From Laccaria trichodermophora (taxonomy: Eukaryota > Basidiomycota > Agaricomycetes > Agaricales > Hydnangiaceae), in NCBI GenBank assembly GCA_018417955.1, contig JACTVC010000006.1, forward strand, positions 868,001 to 932,000: a stretch of 64,000 bases of DNA. Direction: 5' to 3'. How positions within the stretch are numbered: the first letter of the stretch is position 1; the number at the start of each line of letters is the position of its first letter. Shown in pieces: positions 45,757 to 57,190 of this stretch. The notes under the pieces were generated by a model. It had not been told where the DNA came from. It ran no database searches and saw nothing but the letters and a program-made list of their open reading frames with translations. The translations under genes were made by a program, and so were the position numbers.

Positions 45757-45836
45757 CTATCGTCGTCATCATTTTAGTTGCTGTTCCATTGATCCATCTC
45801 GAACTGATAAGGGATCTAAAGAGAATCCTCTACATA

Positions 45837-47453
45837 CAGTCGACATCCTCACAATGCATATAGTAATAATGCATAAATATCACAATGCATGAGATTTTCT
45901 GGGGACCGACTCAGTACGCAGGGATTTATGCATGAAATATCGTATTGAATAATGCATACTGGATTTTGTGATTATGCATGACCAAATCTACAGATTCACC
46001 AGGTATTTTCTTGTGCATGTCATGGTATCTGATTTTTTTGAGGCCAAAGTCTACCCTGATCTGCCTATGTGCCACGAATACTGTTTGGAGAAGCTGTGTG
46101 TCACCCACTCCAAGGCTCGTGGCATGTCAACACTGCTTTTGCCAAGCTCTTGCAACAACAGTTGTGCAAGTTGAGGGCTCATCTTCGCGGCGTTCAAGCA
46201 AATTCATTCCAACAAACATCTCTCGACTCTTTTTTCAATAATAGTTGCTCTCCCATGGATGTCGATACCATGTAAATACTCTAGTTTTCGCCTTGCTACA
46301 CATAATGATTTTGGAAGCGTGACATTTTTAGCAGAGGTCACGAATACTGTACATAATTGGGTACTCGGTCACCTAAGACCGTTTTATTCATTACCGGTGT
46401 ATAACTGGGTAGAAATGCCTGAAATTTTGAGAATGCGCTTCCTTGGATATCAAAAACACCTACGCAAAATTTCGGGATTTTTGAGTGTCTTAATATTTCT
46501 CTACAAATATTTTACTGTTGAGACACAAGAGCTGGCCAGCCTATCAGGTACTCACCTTGAACTAATACAAATTTGTATTGGCGCTGTTTGGTTCATTACA
46601 TTTCAGGATCACTGCCTGTAATAGGAAACACGCCATTTCAAGGCACTCAAGAGTCATCCATCTGTAACTCAGTCAATTCTATTCCAATTTACACAAAAAC
46701 TTTTGGAGGTTTCAAAGGAAGTTCCATAAAAACTCTTCTCACCTTTGATTATGAGATTTTTATAGTTCCTGAATTTATAAAATCACTGTTTCACATGATC
46801 GCATTTTGGGTCCTTGACGCCGAAATGGCAACCAGCTGGGAGATAGGAATTGAAAAAAAATCTAAAAGATACCCAATATGATGCAGCATCATCAGAAAAA
46901 ATTTGCGTCTGCTCAAGTTTGGTGAACTGGGCGCAAGAAATCTGGCTCATGCTCCAAAACCTAAAATATTTTCTAATGTATGGTATATATATTGAATATC
47001 TTCAGGCTAATACACCCTGTTTCTTTTTACTCAGATGAGTTCATAATTTAAAAGGATATAAATAAATTCAGTACTTTTGTTTTACGATTGGTATAAGTTT
47101 TGTCGCCCCAGTTCGAGAGATATCTTGCTGCAACCTGTTCTATTTTAAGAAACGGTCCCTGATGGCTGATCGACTCCCCTTCTGCAAGCTTTCTCCCTTT
47201 CGCACTTTGCTGTTCTCAAAATTTAACAGTGCAGTTGTGTAAGTAATGTCCAATGCTACCTAGAAATACAAATTTTATTGCTAATTGTCTATGTCTCAAC
47301 TGTGTATAAAATCAATGGCCGGCTTCCCAGGGTGACCAGGTACCTGATTACATACAGTAGTCACACTTTGTGACACGTTTCACCTTGCATACAACCTCAC
47401 AATGCATAGAAAAAGCTGGGGACCGGCGTTATGCATTGTGAGAATGTCGACTG
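45837..47453. mobile_element. pogo/Fot1-like DNA element, 1.6 kb
   Basis: Ends are CAGTCGACAT(C/T)CTCACAATG as inverted copies of at least 24 bp, flanked by TA at 45835-45836 and 47454-47455. The motif TCACAATGCAT...TGGGGACCG recurs subterminally near 45890 and 47393. Inside, an open frame around 46069-46275 ends with NSFQQTSLDSFF, a PCNA-binding PIP box (Q-x-x-L-x-x-F-F) of the kind described in pogo transposases. The DDE domain is absent, so the element is a deletion derivative. The AT-rich interior from 46280 to 47130 holds no recognisable gene. Confidence 0.72.
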
Positions 47454-49529
47454 TATATCAGTTTTTCCACCATTTCTGTATCTCCTCGTTCCCTCGCCTG
47501 CACAATGAGATCAACAATAGCATCGACCACTGAGCCGACCCTCTGGACTTTTTTGGTTTCCCTCTTCTTTTCCCACTTGTTCCACACAGGATGCTGGTGA
47601 GAGGATATCCCATTCACAACAATGTGACAATGTCCATTCACCAAGTCCTAGTGAGCTTTTGACACAGGCATGATCGAAAGAAATGTTGTGGCCCCATGAC
47701 GAGTTAATGTCCAAACCAAAAGGGATGAAATGGGCTGGCGAGGTTTTGCCTAGCAGTGGGAGAAATCTAAGCATACACACATGTTATGGCGATGACAGTG
47801 TAGCATATGGATAACCTCCTTTCAAGGATTTTGTCTAGGCGCAGAACAAAGTTTCACTTCAACATCCATCTACACAGGTCACTAACTCACCGCCCAAAGG
47901 AATATGTACCAGTCCAATGAGATCATGCTGTGGTGCTGGGTCCTAGGTGATGAATACAAACGAGTTTTTCCAGTGATCATCAAACACAGCACATCTATTG
48001 ATGATCTCAAGAAGGCCATTAAAGGGCAAAAGCCCTTGTTCAGAGACATCTCTGCTGACTCCATAGACCTTTTTAAGGTGGGTGAAAGATAAACGCTGGT
48101 GCAGAGATTAACTCCTTGTAGTTTCGACTGGATTTTAAGGAATTCAAACAAGATGCTCAAAGCATTGACCTTGCAAGCAGTGAGAAATTGAAGTCATGTA
48201 AGCGTGTCTCGTTTTACTGGGTGGAAGCGCCTGGCAAGGTTCTGAGCATCATATTACCGTGTCTGGCTGTTAGTGAGCACCAATGATTCATGATGTCAAC
48301 CTTGTACATGACCCTATCCAGCAGCCAACTTGCCGCCACCCTGGCCAGTCGAAATCCATTGTGAGCTGTGGGGAAAGCATGACTTTCTTGGCAAGATTTT
48401 TCATACCACAACAGTGACCAAAGACAACTTCACCACACTTCAATCTCTTCTGGACACACTGAATCCCGAACGCAATGCTGGTGAATATGTGTCAAAAGAT
48501 GTTCTTGCAATGAAAGCTGTGTTTTTACGTGAGAGGAGCTCTGATGTTGACCCCAACCTTGTTGATGGTCTAGTCCCCTGACAGGTTTTAGTTGCCTGCC
48601 AACCTCCATCTTCTGATGTTGTGGACGAAGACAGTGCTGTGGGTGTTCATGGCACCATGGATGACAATAACAACGATGCTGCCATGGTCATTGATGATAC
48701 TCATCTTCCAAACGAAGCCACAGCGATTTTCCCCTATACCTTTCAGTATGTGGACCTGACTGTCCTCCGTTGCAAGCAGAACCTTTGCGTGCCATGGTTG
48801 ATGCTCTTCCGAAACAAGTGGGGTACCATGATAGACATCTTTAACAAGGGGGAAAAGGGTATACGTGGAAGTGCCATCTTCTCAGGCCAGCTGGGAATTG
48901 GTGAGCACCATTATTGGCATTTGACTGTCACTTCCAACCAATGAACTAGGGAAAACATGCATGTTGTATTCCATCCTCGTTCTTTGCATCATTCTTGCCC
49001 GGCCAATCATGTTTCAGGATTTTTGTGGCAAGGTCTTCATTATTGGCAATACCTTGTGCCCTCTGGGCACACCAGGGGCATCTGTCAATGCCAACGATGT
49101 TCTTACACTTGTCGATGCTGATAATACAGTCTGTCAACCCAATGACTATTTCTTTGATCATGGGAAATATCGCATACTGCTAGTTTCTCCACCAAGAAAG
49201 AGGGAAGAGCAAAGGTGGCTCAAACAATTTGTTGGGCTTGATGTGATGTTTATGATGAATCCATGATCGCCAGAGGAACTTTTTGTTGCATCATTCGTGC
49301 ATTCTGCTCAATCAATCCGCCTGCTTACAATCTATAGGTTATTCCTCGAAAGCAAGGACATAACTCTCAAGCAACTTCAGGAAGCTTCTCGTATTTGCAG
49401 AAACATACCTTGTAAATGTTTCGCAGCAGCAGTATCTCCTCTTGCTCTTGGGCTTGCCAGACAAAGGATCAGGGTTGCGATTCAGCAGATCAATGAATTG
49501 TCTGATACTATCATCAAGGTGAGGGTGGG

Positions 49530-49848
49530 TGTGATATAGGATTGGAAGGGAATGCCCAGAGGCCATAGTCAAACAGTGGTATATAGCTAGATTTGGATAT
49601 CTTACATAATATATTGATCTTTTGTCTTGAACCACCACCTTGTCAGCAGTCTTGCCATCCTCTTGCACTACATGTAGTGCTTTGTATAACTGTACTTCCT
49701 ACAGTATGCATAATCATGTTGGGCCAGCTGAGTATCTTGTAACTGCTCATTGCTCACTCATGGGTGTTGATCCCAGATCCACCCATTCTTGCCTCCTCCT
49801 TCCCTCTTGGCTTCAGCTATGCGAGAAGTTCAGAGTGAACGCTTCACA
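49530..49848. repeat. 5' LTR of the non-autonomous element
   Basis: TG...CA ends, 319 bp. Contains GTGGTATATAGC (TATA-like) near 49575, consistent with a promoter in the LTR. Identical by eye to 53087-53405. Confidence 0.92.
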
Positions 49849-50584
49849 ATGGTGGGGGCACCGCGGACTTCACCAAAGCATGGTTGAAGTCTGCATTTCT
49901 TGGTAGAGGGAGAGCTGGAGAGTTGTGGGAATGCGCCAGCTCATCACAGGAGGAACCTTAGCATGGATGGTAGCTGCTGCTCGCGCTCTTCGCGGCGGGC
50001 TTACTACTTCATGTGAAAGGGCTCATCCATCCTTCAGTTGGATGAACCATTGACTTTAGCTTGTGCTTGCACAGCAGGTTGAGGTTTGTTCGATTGGGGT
50101 GCTGCGCTGACTCTGAGCAGCTGGGCTTTGGGATTTCGCGACTACGCGGCCTGAAGTCTACTGTGAGGAGAGTTCCTCTCACCTATGTCTGGATTTCGCG
50201 ACTACGCGGCCATTGACTTGGTGAGGAGGTCACCTGCAACCAGTGTCGCCTGCTGCTTTGCGCTGCTTCACTGTCTCTCAGACTCCACCTGTTCCTCAAC
50301 CATCTCCCTTGTCTTTTAGCATCTAGGCCTCTCAAGAACAGCCAGATGTTCATTGACATCCCTCCAGTTCAGTCTGCTGCTCTGGAAATTATGTGCTATG
50401 CCCTACTATGCTTCTCTCCCAATCCTTGCTGTTTTCTTGCTTGAGGAATGAGTGTTCTCATCCTCCTTACTTCTCTATGAACTCCCTGGAATGGCTCTTC
50501 TTGGTTTCTGAATGGTTAGAAGGGTTTGGAGTGGTTTTGGGTTGGATGGGGTTGATGGGACATCAAAATGGGACTTATTCACCT

Positions 50585-51550
50585 CATATCTCGCCAACCG
50601 ACGCCCCGATTGCTCTCGTCTCTTTTGCGCTGGGAAGCCCCTGTTCATACCTTTCTTTGGACCCCCTGAACTCGCCAAACGGTCGCGTATTGGCTGCGCT
50701 TCACCTACTTCAGCCTGGTATGACCAAAATGGACATATCTCGTCCGTTCTCGGCGAGATCCTCGTCGTTCCTTTTGCTCTTTGGCTCGTTTTGAAGCCAC
50801 GGTCAATGCGCTTCTGGGAAGCCCTCATACGCGTCAAACGGACGAGCGGTGCCCGTGTTACAGCACCATCCCTCCAACAACCACTTACATGTGACTTGTT
50901 CATGTCATATCTCGCCAACCGACACCCCGATTGCGCTCATCCTTTTTGCGTTGGAAAGCCCTCATTCACACCTTTCTGTGGACTCCCTGAAATCGCCAAA
51001 CGGTCACCTATTGGCGGCGCTTCGCCTAGTTCAGCCTGGTATGACCAAGATGAGCATGTTTCATCCGTTCTCGGCGAGATCTTCGTCGTCCCTTTCGTTC
51101 TTTGGTTTGTTTTGAAGCCATGGTCAATGCGCTTCTGGGAAGCCCTCATACGCGTCAAACAGACGAGCGGTTCTCATGTTACAGCACCATCCTTCCAACA
51201 ACCATTTACATGTGACTTGTTCATGTCATATCTCGCCGACCGACGCACGGATCGCTCTCATCCTTTTTGCGCTGGGAAGCCCTCGTTCACACCTTTCTTT
51301 GGACTCCCTGAACTCGCCAAACGGCCACGTATTGGCTGCGCTTCGCCTAGTTCAGCCTGGTATGACCAAGATGAACATGTTTTGTCCGTTCTCAGTGAAA
51401 TCTTCGTCGCCACTTTTGTTCTTTGGTTCGTTTTGAAGCTACGGTCAATGCGCTTCTGGGAAGCCCTCATACGCATCAAACGGACAAGCGGTTCTTGCAT
51501 TACAGCGTCATCTCTCCAACAACCATTTCCCCATTCCTATTGTCATAACC
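50585..51550. repeat. Three tandem 321-bp units inside the LTR element
   Basis: The marker CATATCTCGCC lies at 50585, 50906 and 51227, exactly 321 bp apart. Because 321 is divisible by three, one plus-strand frame (50512-51573, 353 codons) stays open across all three units, with repeats such as LAKRSRIGCASP, SAWYDQ and SMRFWEALIR. A second plus-strand frame and a minus-strand frame are also open over parts of the units. No known protein family is recognised, so coding is uncertain. Confidence 0.85.
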
Positions 51551-51909
51551 TGCTCGCATCGGACGCTCTATAGCCCGTTTGAAACGCCTGAATCGTACCT
51601 TTCCGACGCACCTATTCACATCAATAACGGACAAAAGCCTGGTCTGCAGCATGCATTTACTCCAGAACTGCAGTTTCTGGGTACTTCCTCTCTATCTCAA
51701 CGACCACGGCTCGTCACGATACGCGAATTATACCGTTGGAAAGGTGTCGTTCATAGCTTTCGAACGGGTATTTGATCTCCAGGAACGGGCCAGAAATCAC
51801 TACGCTATGCTCAAACGCATTTTTGGCTACCTCAGGATCTCCCCTCTATTTGGGGTGTTAAGACTTGATTGGAGGACTCTTATGGGCAGGGGAGACACCT
51901 CAACTGGTT

Positions 51910-52290
51910 GAGAGTTGCTGCTCGCACATTACGCGGCAGACTCTTCTTCAGTCATGGTAACCTTCTGGCTCCATCAGAAGGCTGATTGCTGCTCGCGTGT
52001 TGTGCGGCGGATCAGTGTGGAGGAGTTGCAGCTTGCGCATTACGCGGCAGACTCTTCTTCAATCATGGTAACCTTCTGGGTCCCTCAGAAGTACTGATTG
52101 CTGCTCGCGTGTTACGCGGCGGATCAGTGTTGAGGAGTTGCTGCTCGCACATTATGCGGCAGACTCTTCTTCAATCATGGTAACCTTCTGGCTCCTGATT
52201 GCAGCTCGCATGTTTTGCGGCGGATCAGTGTTGAGGAGTTGCTGCTCGCACATTATGCGGCAGACTCTTCTTCAATCATGGTAACCTTAC
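51910..52290. repeat. Short tandem repeats (~100-115 bp) inside the LTR element
   Basis: CGGCAGACTCTTCTTCA recurs about four times, near 51931, 52046, 52158 and 52258, alternating with TGCTGCTCGC(G/A)TGTT and GGCGGATCAGTGT blocks. A related GCTCGCGCTCTTCGCGGCGG block appears near 49980. Slightly further on, GGAGAGGC(A/G)CAAGCCTCTATC occurs twice (near 52556 and 52678) in a ~120-bp duplication. Confidence 0.75.
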
Positions 52291-53086
52291 AGACTGCTGC
52301 TTGTGTGTTGCATGGCCTGTGTCCACTCTGGGGGGCAAAATTTATGACAACATTTTTTTCCCCTCCTTTCCTTCAACCTCTTATCATTCCTACCCAACAT
52401 GGCACCACCTTTACCCACTCAGACACCAACTTAAGATCACGGCTTGTAATTTTCCACTGCACGATCTCTTCGCCTCTATCCTCCCTGGCTTGATTCTTGA
52501 GATTCGCACACTGGAAAAGTGGGGGGCTGTAGGGGAGTATAGGTGGAAGATGGGAGGAGAGGCACAAGCCTCTATCCCATTACACGCTCCCCACATCCAG
52601 ACGACACACCACAATGGAAGCAAGCTACATCATCTTGATGGGTAGAGGGAGTTGAGTTGGGATCAACGATCTGAGTGGAGAGGCGCAAGCCTCTATCACA
52701 CTATACATGTCTTATACCCAGACCACAAGTATGATGGAAGCATGCTACACCATCTTGATGGGGAAAGGCAATGGAGTTGGGATGGATGACCTGGAAGCCA
52801 TCCACTTGCATGGTTTCCCAGTACTCATGGTTATACATCACTGAAGAGAGAATGGGAGGATCATATGGGTATTTCTGGGTTAAGCTGGGAGCTTACAGTG
52901 ACCAGCTTTCCAGATAGCAAATTATTTGGGGCCAAATTTTTTCTTTCTTTTATTCATCTTCTTTGCTTTGCTACCTTTTGGTCTCATTTTATCCTGATAT
53001 TCACTCTGGGGGGCAAGAGGATTTCTATTCTATTATTCTTCCCCACCATTGTTTTCCTTACATGCCCTCTGGACATTGGGGGGCTT

Positions 53087-53405
53087 TGTGATATAGGATT
53101 GGAAGGGAATGCCCAGAGGCCATAGTCAAACAGTGGTATATAGCTAGATTTGGATATCTTACATAATATATTGATCTTTTGTCTTGAACCACCACCTTGT
53201 CAGCAGTCTTGCCATCCTCTTGCACTACATGTAGTGCTTTGTATAACTGTACTTCCTACAGTATGCATAATCATGTTGGGCCAGCTGAGTATCTTGTAAC
53301 TGCTCATTGCTCACTCATGGGTGTTGATCCCAGATCCACCCATTCTTGCCTCCTCCTTCCCTCTTGGCTTCAGCTATGCGAGAAGTTCAGAGTGAACGCT
53401 TCACA
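53087..53405. repeat. 3' LTR of the non-autonomous element
   Basis: Same length and sequence by eye as the 5' LTR; followed by the GTGGG target duplication at 53406-53410 and then by the rest of the Crinkler pseudogene. Confidence 0.92.
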
Positions 53406-53849
53406 GTGGGTGGTGAATCAGACATATTCCAAATACGCCCATTGTCTGAGCATCGATTCTGGGTTGACTATTGCGTGGAGCCAGTTTCAGACTGGGCTCT
53501 CTCAGAGATGCTGGATGTCCTGGATGAACATAAGGCATCATGGAGTTCAATTCTCCTCGCATGGGTGGGCCTTCAGTGGACCATTTCCTCAGAGCAAGAC
53601 ATCAAGTCGATAGACACAGTTGCTCTCTGATTCTTCAATTGATGCGACTTGGATGCGTGCGCATTGTAGTCATATGCTTGTCCCATTTGAAAGATTATAG
53701 TCGCAATCATCGCAATCATTATATTCTATAATCAATTGTAATTGTGGGTAGTACATATCGTGAATACACTTCTGTGTCGCTCACAAGCTGCAACTTTCTT
53801 TTAGCCACTGATATGTACTTACATGTATAGTAGCAACATGGGCAGGGCA

Positions 53850-54420
53850 ATCAAATCATGCTGCTACTGTCACACTTACTCAATAACCTGCATATGTGTA
53901 ACCTCTGTCCTTCGAAAGGCCCATCCAATCACTCCCCTACTTGGGTGTTTGACCCAGATACAGGCAAATGGGTGGAGCAACTGCTCACTCCAGACACTCC
54001 TTGGGTGAAAATTTCTGAGGAAAAGGTGCAGAAACTGCTTGAAGTGGCCATCGCCTCTTTAAGCAACTTGCAGAGTCTCAAGTAAGTTGTCAATTGGACT
54101 CTCTGAGTCTCAAGTTCTCCGGATTCACGTTCTTTGCCAGATGGTACATTGGAAGACACGATTCAAAATAAATACCACTGACTGTCATGGATGCAATCAA
54201 GACTCTTCCAAGTCTCAAGTCCTTTTAGAAGATGCTACTGCAGGCCTCCAGCTAAATTCTCTTTGTAATCTGGAGAGCATCAAGATATCTTTGCCCGACA
54301 ATGATTACTTCATGAATATCCTTGAACACCTTTCGCCAAACCTTCACGTCCTTGAAGCATCTGGGTTTGCAGGATTTCTCACCGGATCGCGATACTTCCC
54401 CATCTTTATCGCCTAACGTC
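53850..54420 (+). pseudogene. F-box/LRR relic (same family as the array at 11-19 kb)
   Basis: An open segment reads NLCPSKGPSNHSPTWVFDPD, then EEKVQKLLEVAIASLSNLQSLK, ending at a donor-like AAGTAAGT: this matches exon 2 of the array members, including the KW segment lost from copy A. Further on CNLESIKISLPDNDYFMNI and HLGLQ-like text continue the LRR part in another frame, broken by deletions. The F-box start and the C-terminus are missing. Confidence 0.75.
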
Positions 54421-54625
54421 CTTGACACCACACGATTGTTATGGTACTCCCCATTTATGCTCTATTCCCTCTCACCCATTTACCTTTTACTTAAAATCTC
54501 TTTACACTCTATTCATCAGTACAACCTTCTTCATTTACTTCCTAAGTTTCTTATTACTTGATTTCATTAACATTACACACATATAGTTACTGCTCAACCA
54601 GTACCTAGTATATACCAAAACACGT
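54421..54625. other. Spacer, nothing recognised
   Basis: AT-rich sequence between the F-box relic and the probable LTR. No open frame of interest and no repeat matching other parts of the window is seen. Confidence 0.4.
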
Positions 54626-55254
54626 TGTGTATTGTCTGTCACGTATTTGCTAAATTAACGCGAGATGCGTCTGCTTGACAGTATTTGGCTAAAGTATTAT
54701 TTGGCAAACACAGCGTAACCAAATACTATTAGATCCAAACACGTCAGTATAAGGAACTCCTAATGTAGCAATGGTTGTAGAATATTAAAGAAGGTTCTAA
54801 GCCCTTCTTGAAACCATAACCATGTATTTAAGTAGAACTGTTAGCTAAGGAGAATTCATTCTTACCTTTTACCCATAAACATCATGTGAATCTTCAGATC
54901 TTGAATAAAGACTAAGAGCAAGTGCTTCAATAAGTATCCAATAACGCCATGGGCTATCGACTACTTAGAATCAGACACGTTAACGTCTGTGTACTAACGT
55001 TTCCGATTCAGACACGCTATTCTAGTCTAGCGTCGTGACACGCAAGGACTTACGCACTCTGGGGAAATACTCTATTTACTCGAACCGACTCTCAGACCCT
55101 GACACAAACAAACCCATACCTTGGGTTTCACTACGCTTACACTAAGTACTAAACATTCATGCACCTTTAATTTGTAAGTTTCTATCCAATCTGAAATTAC
55201 TGACCTTTCGTATTCATAGGAATACGCCAACGTCAGAGTCAACGAACTCTAACA
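54626..55254. mobile_element. Probable 5' LTR of a second retroelement
   Basis: The stretch starts TGTGTATTGTC and ends CTCTAACA, has a TATA-like TATTTAAGTA near 54823 and an AATAAA signal near 54903, in LTR order. One base after its end TGGTGGACACATTGGG resembles a tRNA primer-binding site. A gag-like frame starts 0.3 kb downstream on the same strand. No second LTR is seen in the window, so the boundaries rest on these signals only. Confidence 0.45.
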
Positions 55255-55567
55255 TTGGTGGACACATTGGGAAATTCCCTACGTTCACGTGAGCTTCCAC
55301 ATGATCGACCTTAGGACCTCAAGATCTCGGTAAGAACGAGTACTTCCGTTATCAACGGAACACACTGCACCCACACAACACATTCTATTTGCCAGATCAG
55401 TCTGATCATATTACATCTGATAGACGGAGCATGCTATGCCCACCCTTCACTTCCTGTTTTTCAAATCACTTCGATCGTGTCACATCAGAGATCAGCAGGA
55501 TACATCGCATATGCACAGAAGTATTCTCTACCAGTCAGTTCAGTCATCAACCCATTAACTTTCAAAT

Positions 55568-56521
55568 ATGGCAGGGACTGGCGCAACCGACAACACTAAG
55601 AAGTCGTCAGGAAGAAAGATGAACAACTCTCAATCGACAGGCATGACAATGAAAGGCACTGCAAACACTGCCGCTTCCAGAACAACAAACACACCTCAAG
55701 GAAGGGAGATGTTGCTGGATACCAGCACGCAGAACGTGTTCACTCCAGGTACGCTGGAAATGTCTGAAGGATTAGATATCCCTGAAGCGGCATCATTTCA
55801 AACTGCACAGGAACGAGATCAGGCAGCACTTGTACCAGAAATGGTTGAACCCAACTATCCTGATGTTGAAGACCTTGTCGATTTAGGCACCCCATTTACC
55901 TTCGACAAACTACCTGATCGAGGAGCTTACAAGGAAGTAATCATCGAATTTCCAGTGTGCATGCCTTTCTCCTCTTTTGGGGAATCTATTACTGATACAG
56001 GACTGGAGAAATTGGAGAAAATCTTCGCCCTGGCAGGACGGCATCAGCAAGCCCTTCAACTAGGAGAAGTCACTCTACGTCGACCCATCTACAGTTCCTA
56101 CAGCAAAATAATTTCACACACGGAAAGAAGGTCATTCTTTAAGGAAGAATTAGACATCCTAAGAGAGCTATTAACCAATCTCTACCATTTTAATAACGGA
56201 GCTGATCATTCTGGATTTGCTTTACAGAAGATCATTCTCGTTAACTTAAATCATCGACTCAAGCAATGTAGAAACGAAGCCAAAGAGGACTTAATAGCTT
56301 CGGGGGAAGGGATTCCTTCCTTGCCAAGGTGGGGCTTAAACAGCAAAGCAGATGAGTTCTGGAACGCTAACGACTTTGAAATCCTAGGAGCTTGCTATCA
56401 AGACTGGTGGCTACCACTTTTATCATATAACCCAGGCTTAAGCCTAGAGACCCAAATCTATAACACTGAGATTTTTATGAAAGGCATTTCAATACATGAG
56501 TCTAAGCCTTTCAATCATTAA
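55568..56521 (+). CDS. Gag-like ORF of the second retroelement (tentative)
   Basis: An uninterrupted 317-aa frame starts at an ATG. The first ~90 residues are Thr/Ser/Asn-rich and disordered. The middle is helical (LEKLEKIFALAGRHQQAL, FFKEELDILRELLTNLYHF), ending in WWLPLLSYNPGLSLETQIYN. No zinc knuckle is present. Position after a probable LTR and primer-binding site suggests a gag-like protein, but the family is not recognised. No protease or reverse transcriptase follows: from 56407 the sequence is part of a giant inverted repeat, so the last ~38 codons also exist in inverted form at 60121-60230. Confidence 0.45.
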   Translation: MAGTGATDNTKKSSGRKMNNSQSTGMTMKGTANTAASRTTNTPQGREMLLDTSTQNVFTPGTLEMSEGLDIPEAASFQTAQERDQAALVPEMVEPNYPDVEDLVDLGTPFTFDKLPDRGAYKEVIIEFPVCMPFSSFGESITDTGLEKLEKIFALAGRHQQALQLGEVTLRRPIYSSYSKIISHTERRSFFKEELDILRELLTNLYHFNNGADHSGFALQKIILVNLNHRLKQCRNEAKEDLIASGEGIPSLPRWGLNSKADEFWNANDFEILGACYQDWWLPLLSYNPGLSLETQIYNTEIFMKGISIHESKPFNH

Positions 56522-56639
56522 ATTGCCTGGGATTTCTGATAAAATATGAGAAATTCTCTATGGGCATTTCATAAGTCTGTCAAGCCATCTCAATGGCGGT
56601 TTTTCAATAGATACCTTGTACCTTTCATTGGAATTTTTC

Positions 56640-57190
56640 ATTGATACCTTAGAATATTTCATTGTGATTTTTCAAATGTATTCCTGGGCATTTCAGTACG
56701 CTTTTTCAAATGTATCCCTAGGCATTTCATTGTGATTTTCTAAATGTATCCCTTGATATTTCATTGCGATTTTTCAAATGTATCCCTGGATATTTCACTG
56801 TGATTTTTCAAATGTATCCCTGGGCATTTCATTATGATTTTTCAAATGTATCCCTGGGCATTTCATTGCGATTTTCTAAATGTATCCTTTGATATTTCAT
56901 TGCGATTTTTCAAATGTATCCCTGGATATTTCACTGCTATTTTTCAAATGTATCCCTGGGCATTTCATTGCTATTTTTCAAATGTATCCCTGGGCATTTC
57001 ATTGCTATTTTTCAAATGTATCCTTGGGCATTTCATTGTGGTTTTTCAAATGTATCCCTTGATGTTTCATTGCAATTTTTCAAATGTATCCCTGGGCATT
57101 TCATTGCGATTTTCTAAATGTATCCCTGGATATTTTATTGCAATTTTTCAAATGTAACCCTGGATATTTCATTGTGATTTTTCAAATGTA
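56640..57190. repeat. 34-bp tandem array, left arm of the foldback
   Basis: About 16 copies of a unit like ATTTTTCAAATGTATCCCTG and GGCATTTCATTGCG, most exactly 34 bp long. Because 34 is not divisible by three, the reading frames rotate through the array; the resulting open frames (FKCIPGHF, FQMYPWAFHC) are repeat by-products. Confidence 0.9.

Larger units (their letters stand above)
49530..53405. mobile_element. Non-autonomous LTR retroelement (LARD/TRIM-like), recent insertion
   Basis: Two 319-bp direct repeats, 49530-49848 and 53087-53405, begin TGTGATATAGG, end CTTCACA and look identical throughout. GTGGG precedes the first (49525-49529) and follows the second (53406-53410): a 5-bp target duplication. 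One base after the first LTR comes TGGTGGGGGCACCGCGG, a primer-binding site complementary to a tRNA 3' end (plus-strand orientation); a G-rich tract (ATTGGGGGGCTT) precedes the second. The 3.2-kb interior shows no gag, protease, reverse transcriptase or integrase, only tandem repeats, so it must rely on a partner element. The identical LTRs imply a very recent insertion. Confidence 0.92.
47904..53630 (+). pseudogene. Crinkler (CRN/CR)-type P-loop NTPase pseudogene, split by an LTR element
   Basis: Exons at 47904-48077, 48122-48197, 48322-48900 and 48950-49529 can be read, with the final part at 53411-53630. The start (LWCWVLGDEYKRVFPVIIK, then DLKKAIKGQKPLF) is the ubiquitin-like Crinkler header. 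GQLGIG joined across an intron to KTC is a Walker A P-loop. A region like 'L..F..YG.IPR' follows (RNIPCKCFAAA). This is the header-NTPase layout of CR effectors described from fungi and oomycetes (Zhang et al. 2016). The gene is dead: in-frame TGA at 48579 and at 49264, and a 3.9-kb retroelement at 49530-53405. The reading frame on either side of the insertion is the same, which confirms one original gene. Original activity and target unknown. Confidence 0.7.

Noticed and set aside
47429..47780. Minus-strand ORFs (HPVWNKWEKKRETKK, IVDLIVQARERGD)
   Set aside because: Possibly exons of a small gene, but the end overlaps the pogo-like terminal repeat, no start is clear and no family is recognised.
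56834..57157. ORF of 107 aa with repeated FQMYPWAFHC text
   Set aside because: It is a translation of the 34-bp tandem array; the same peptide pattern appears in all frames and on the inverted arm.
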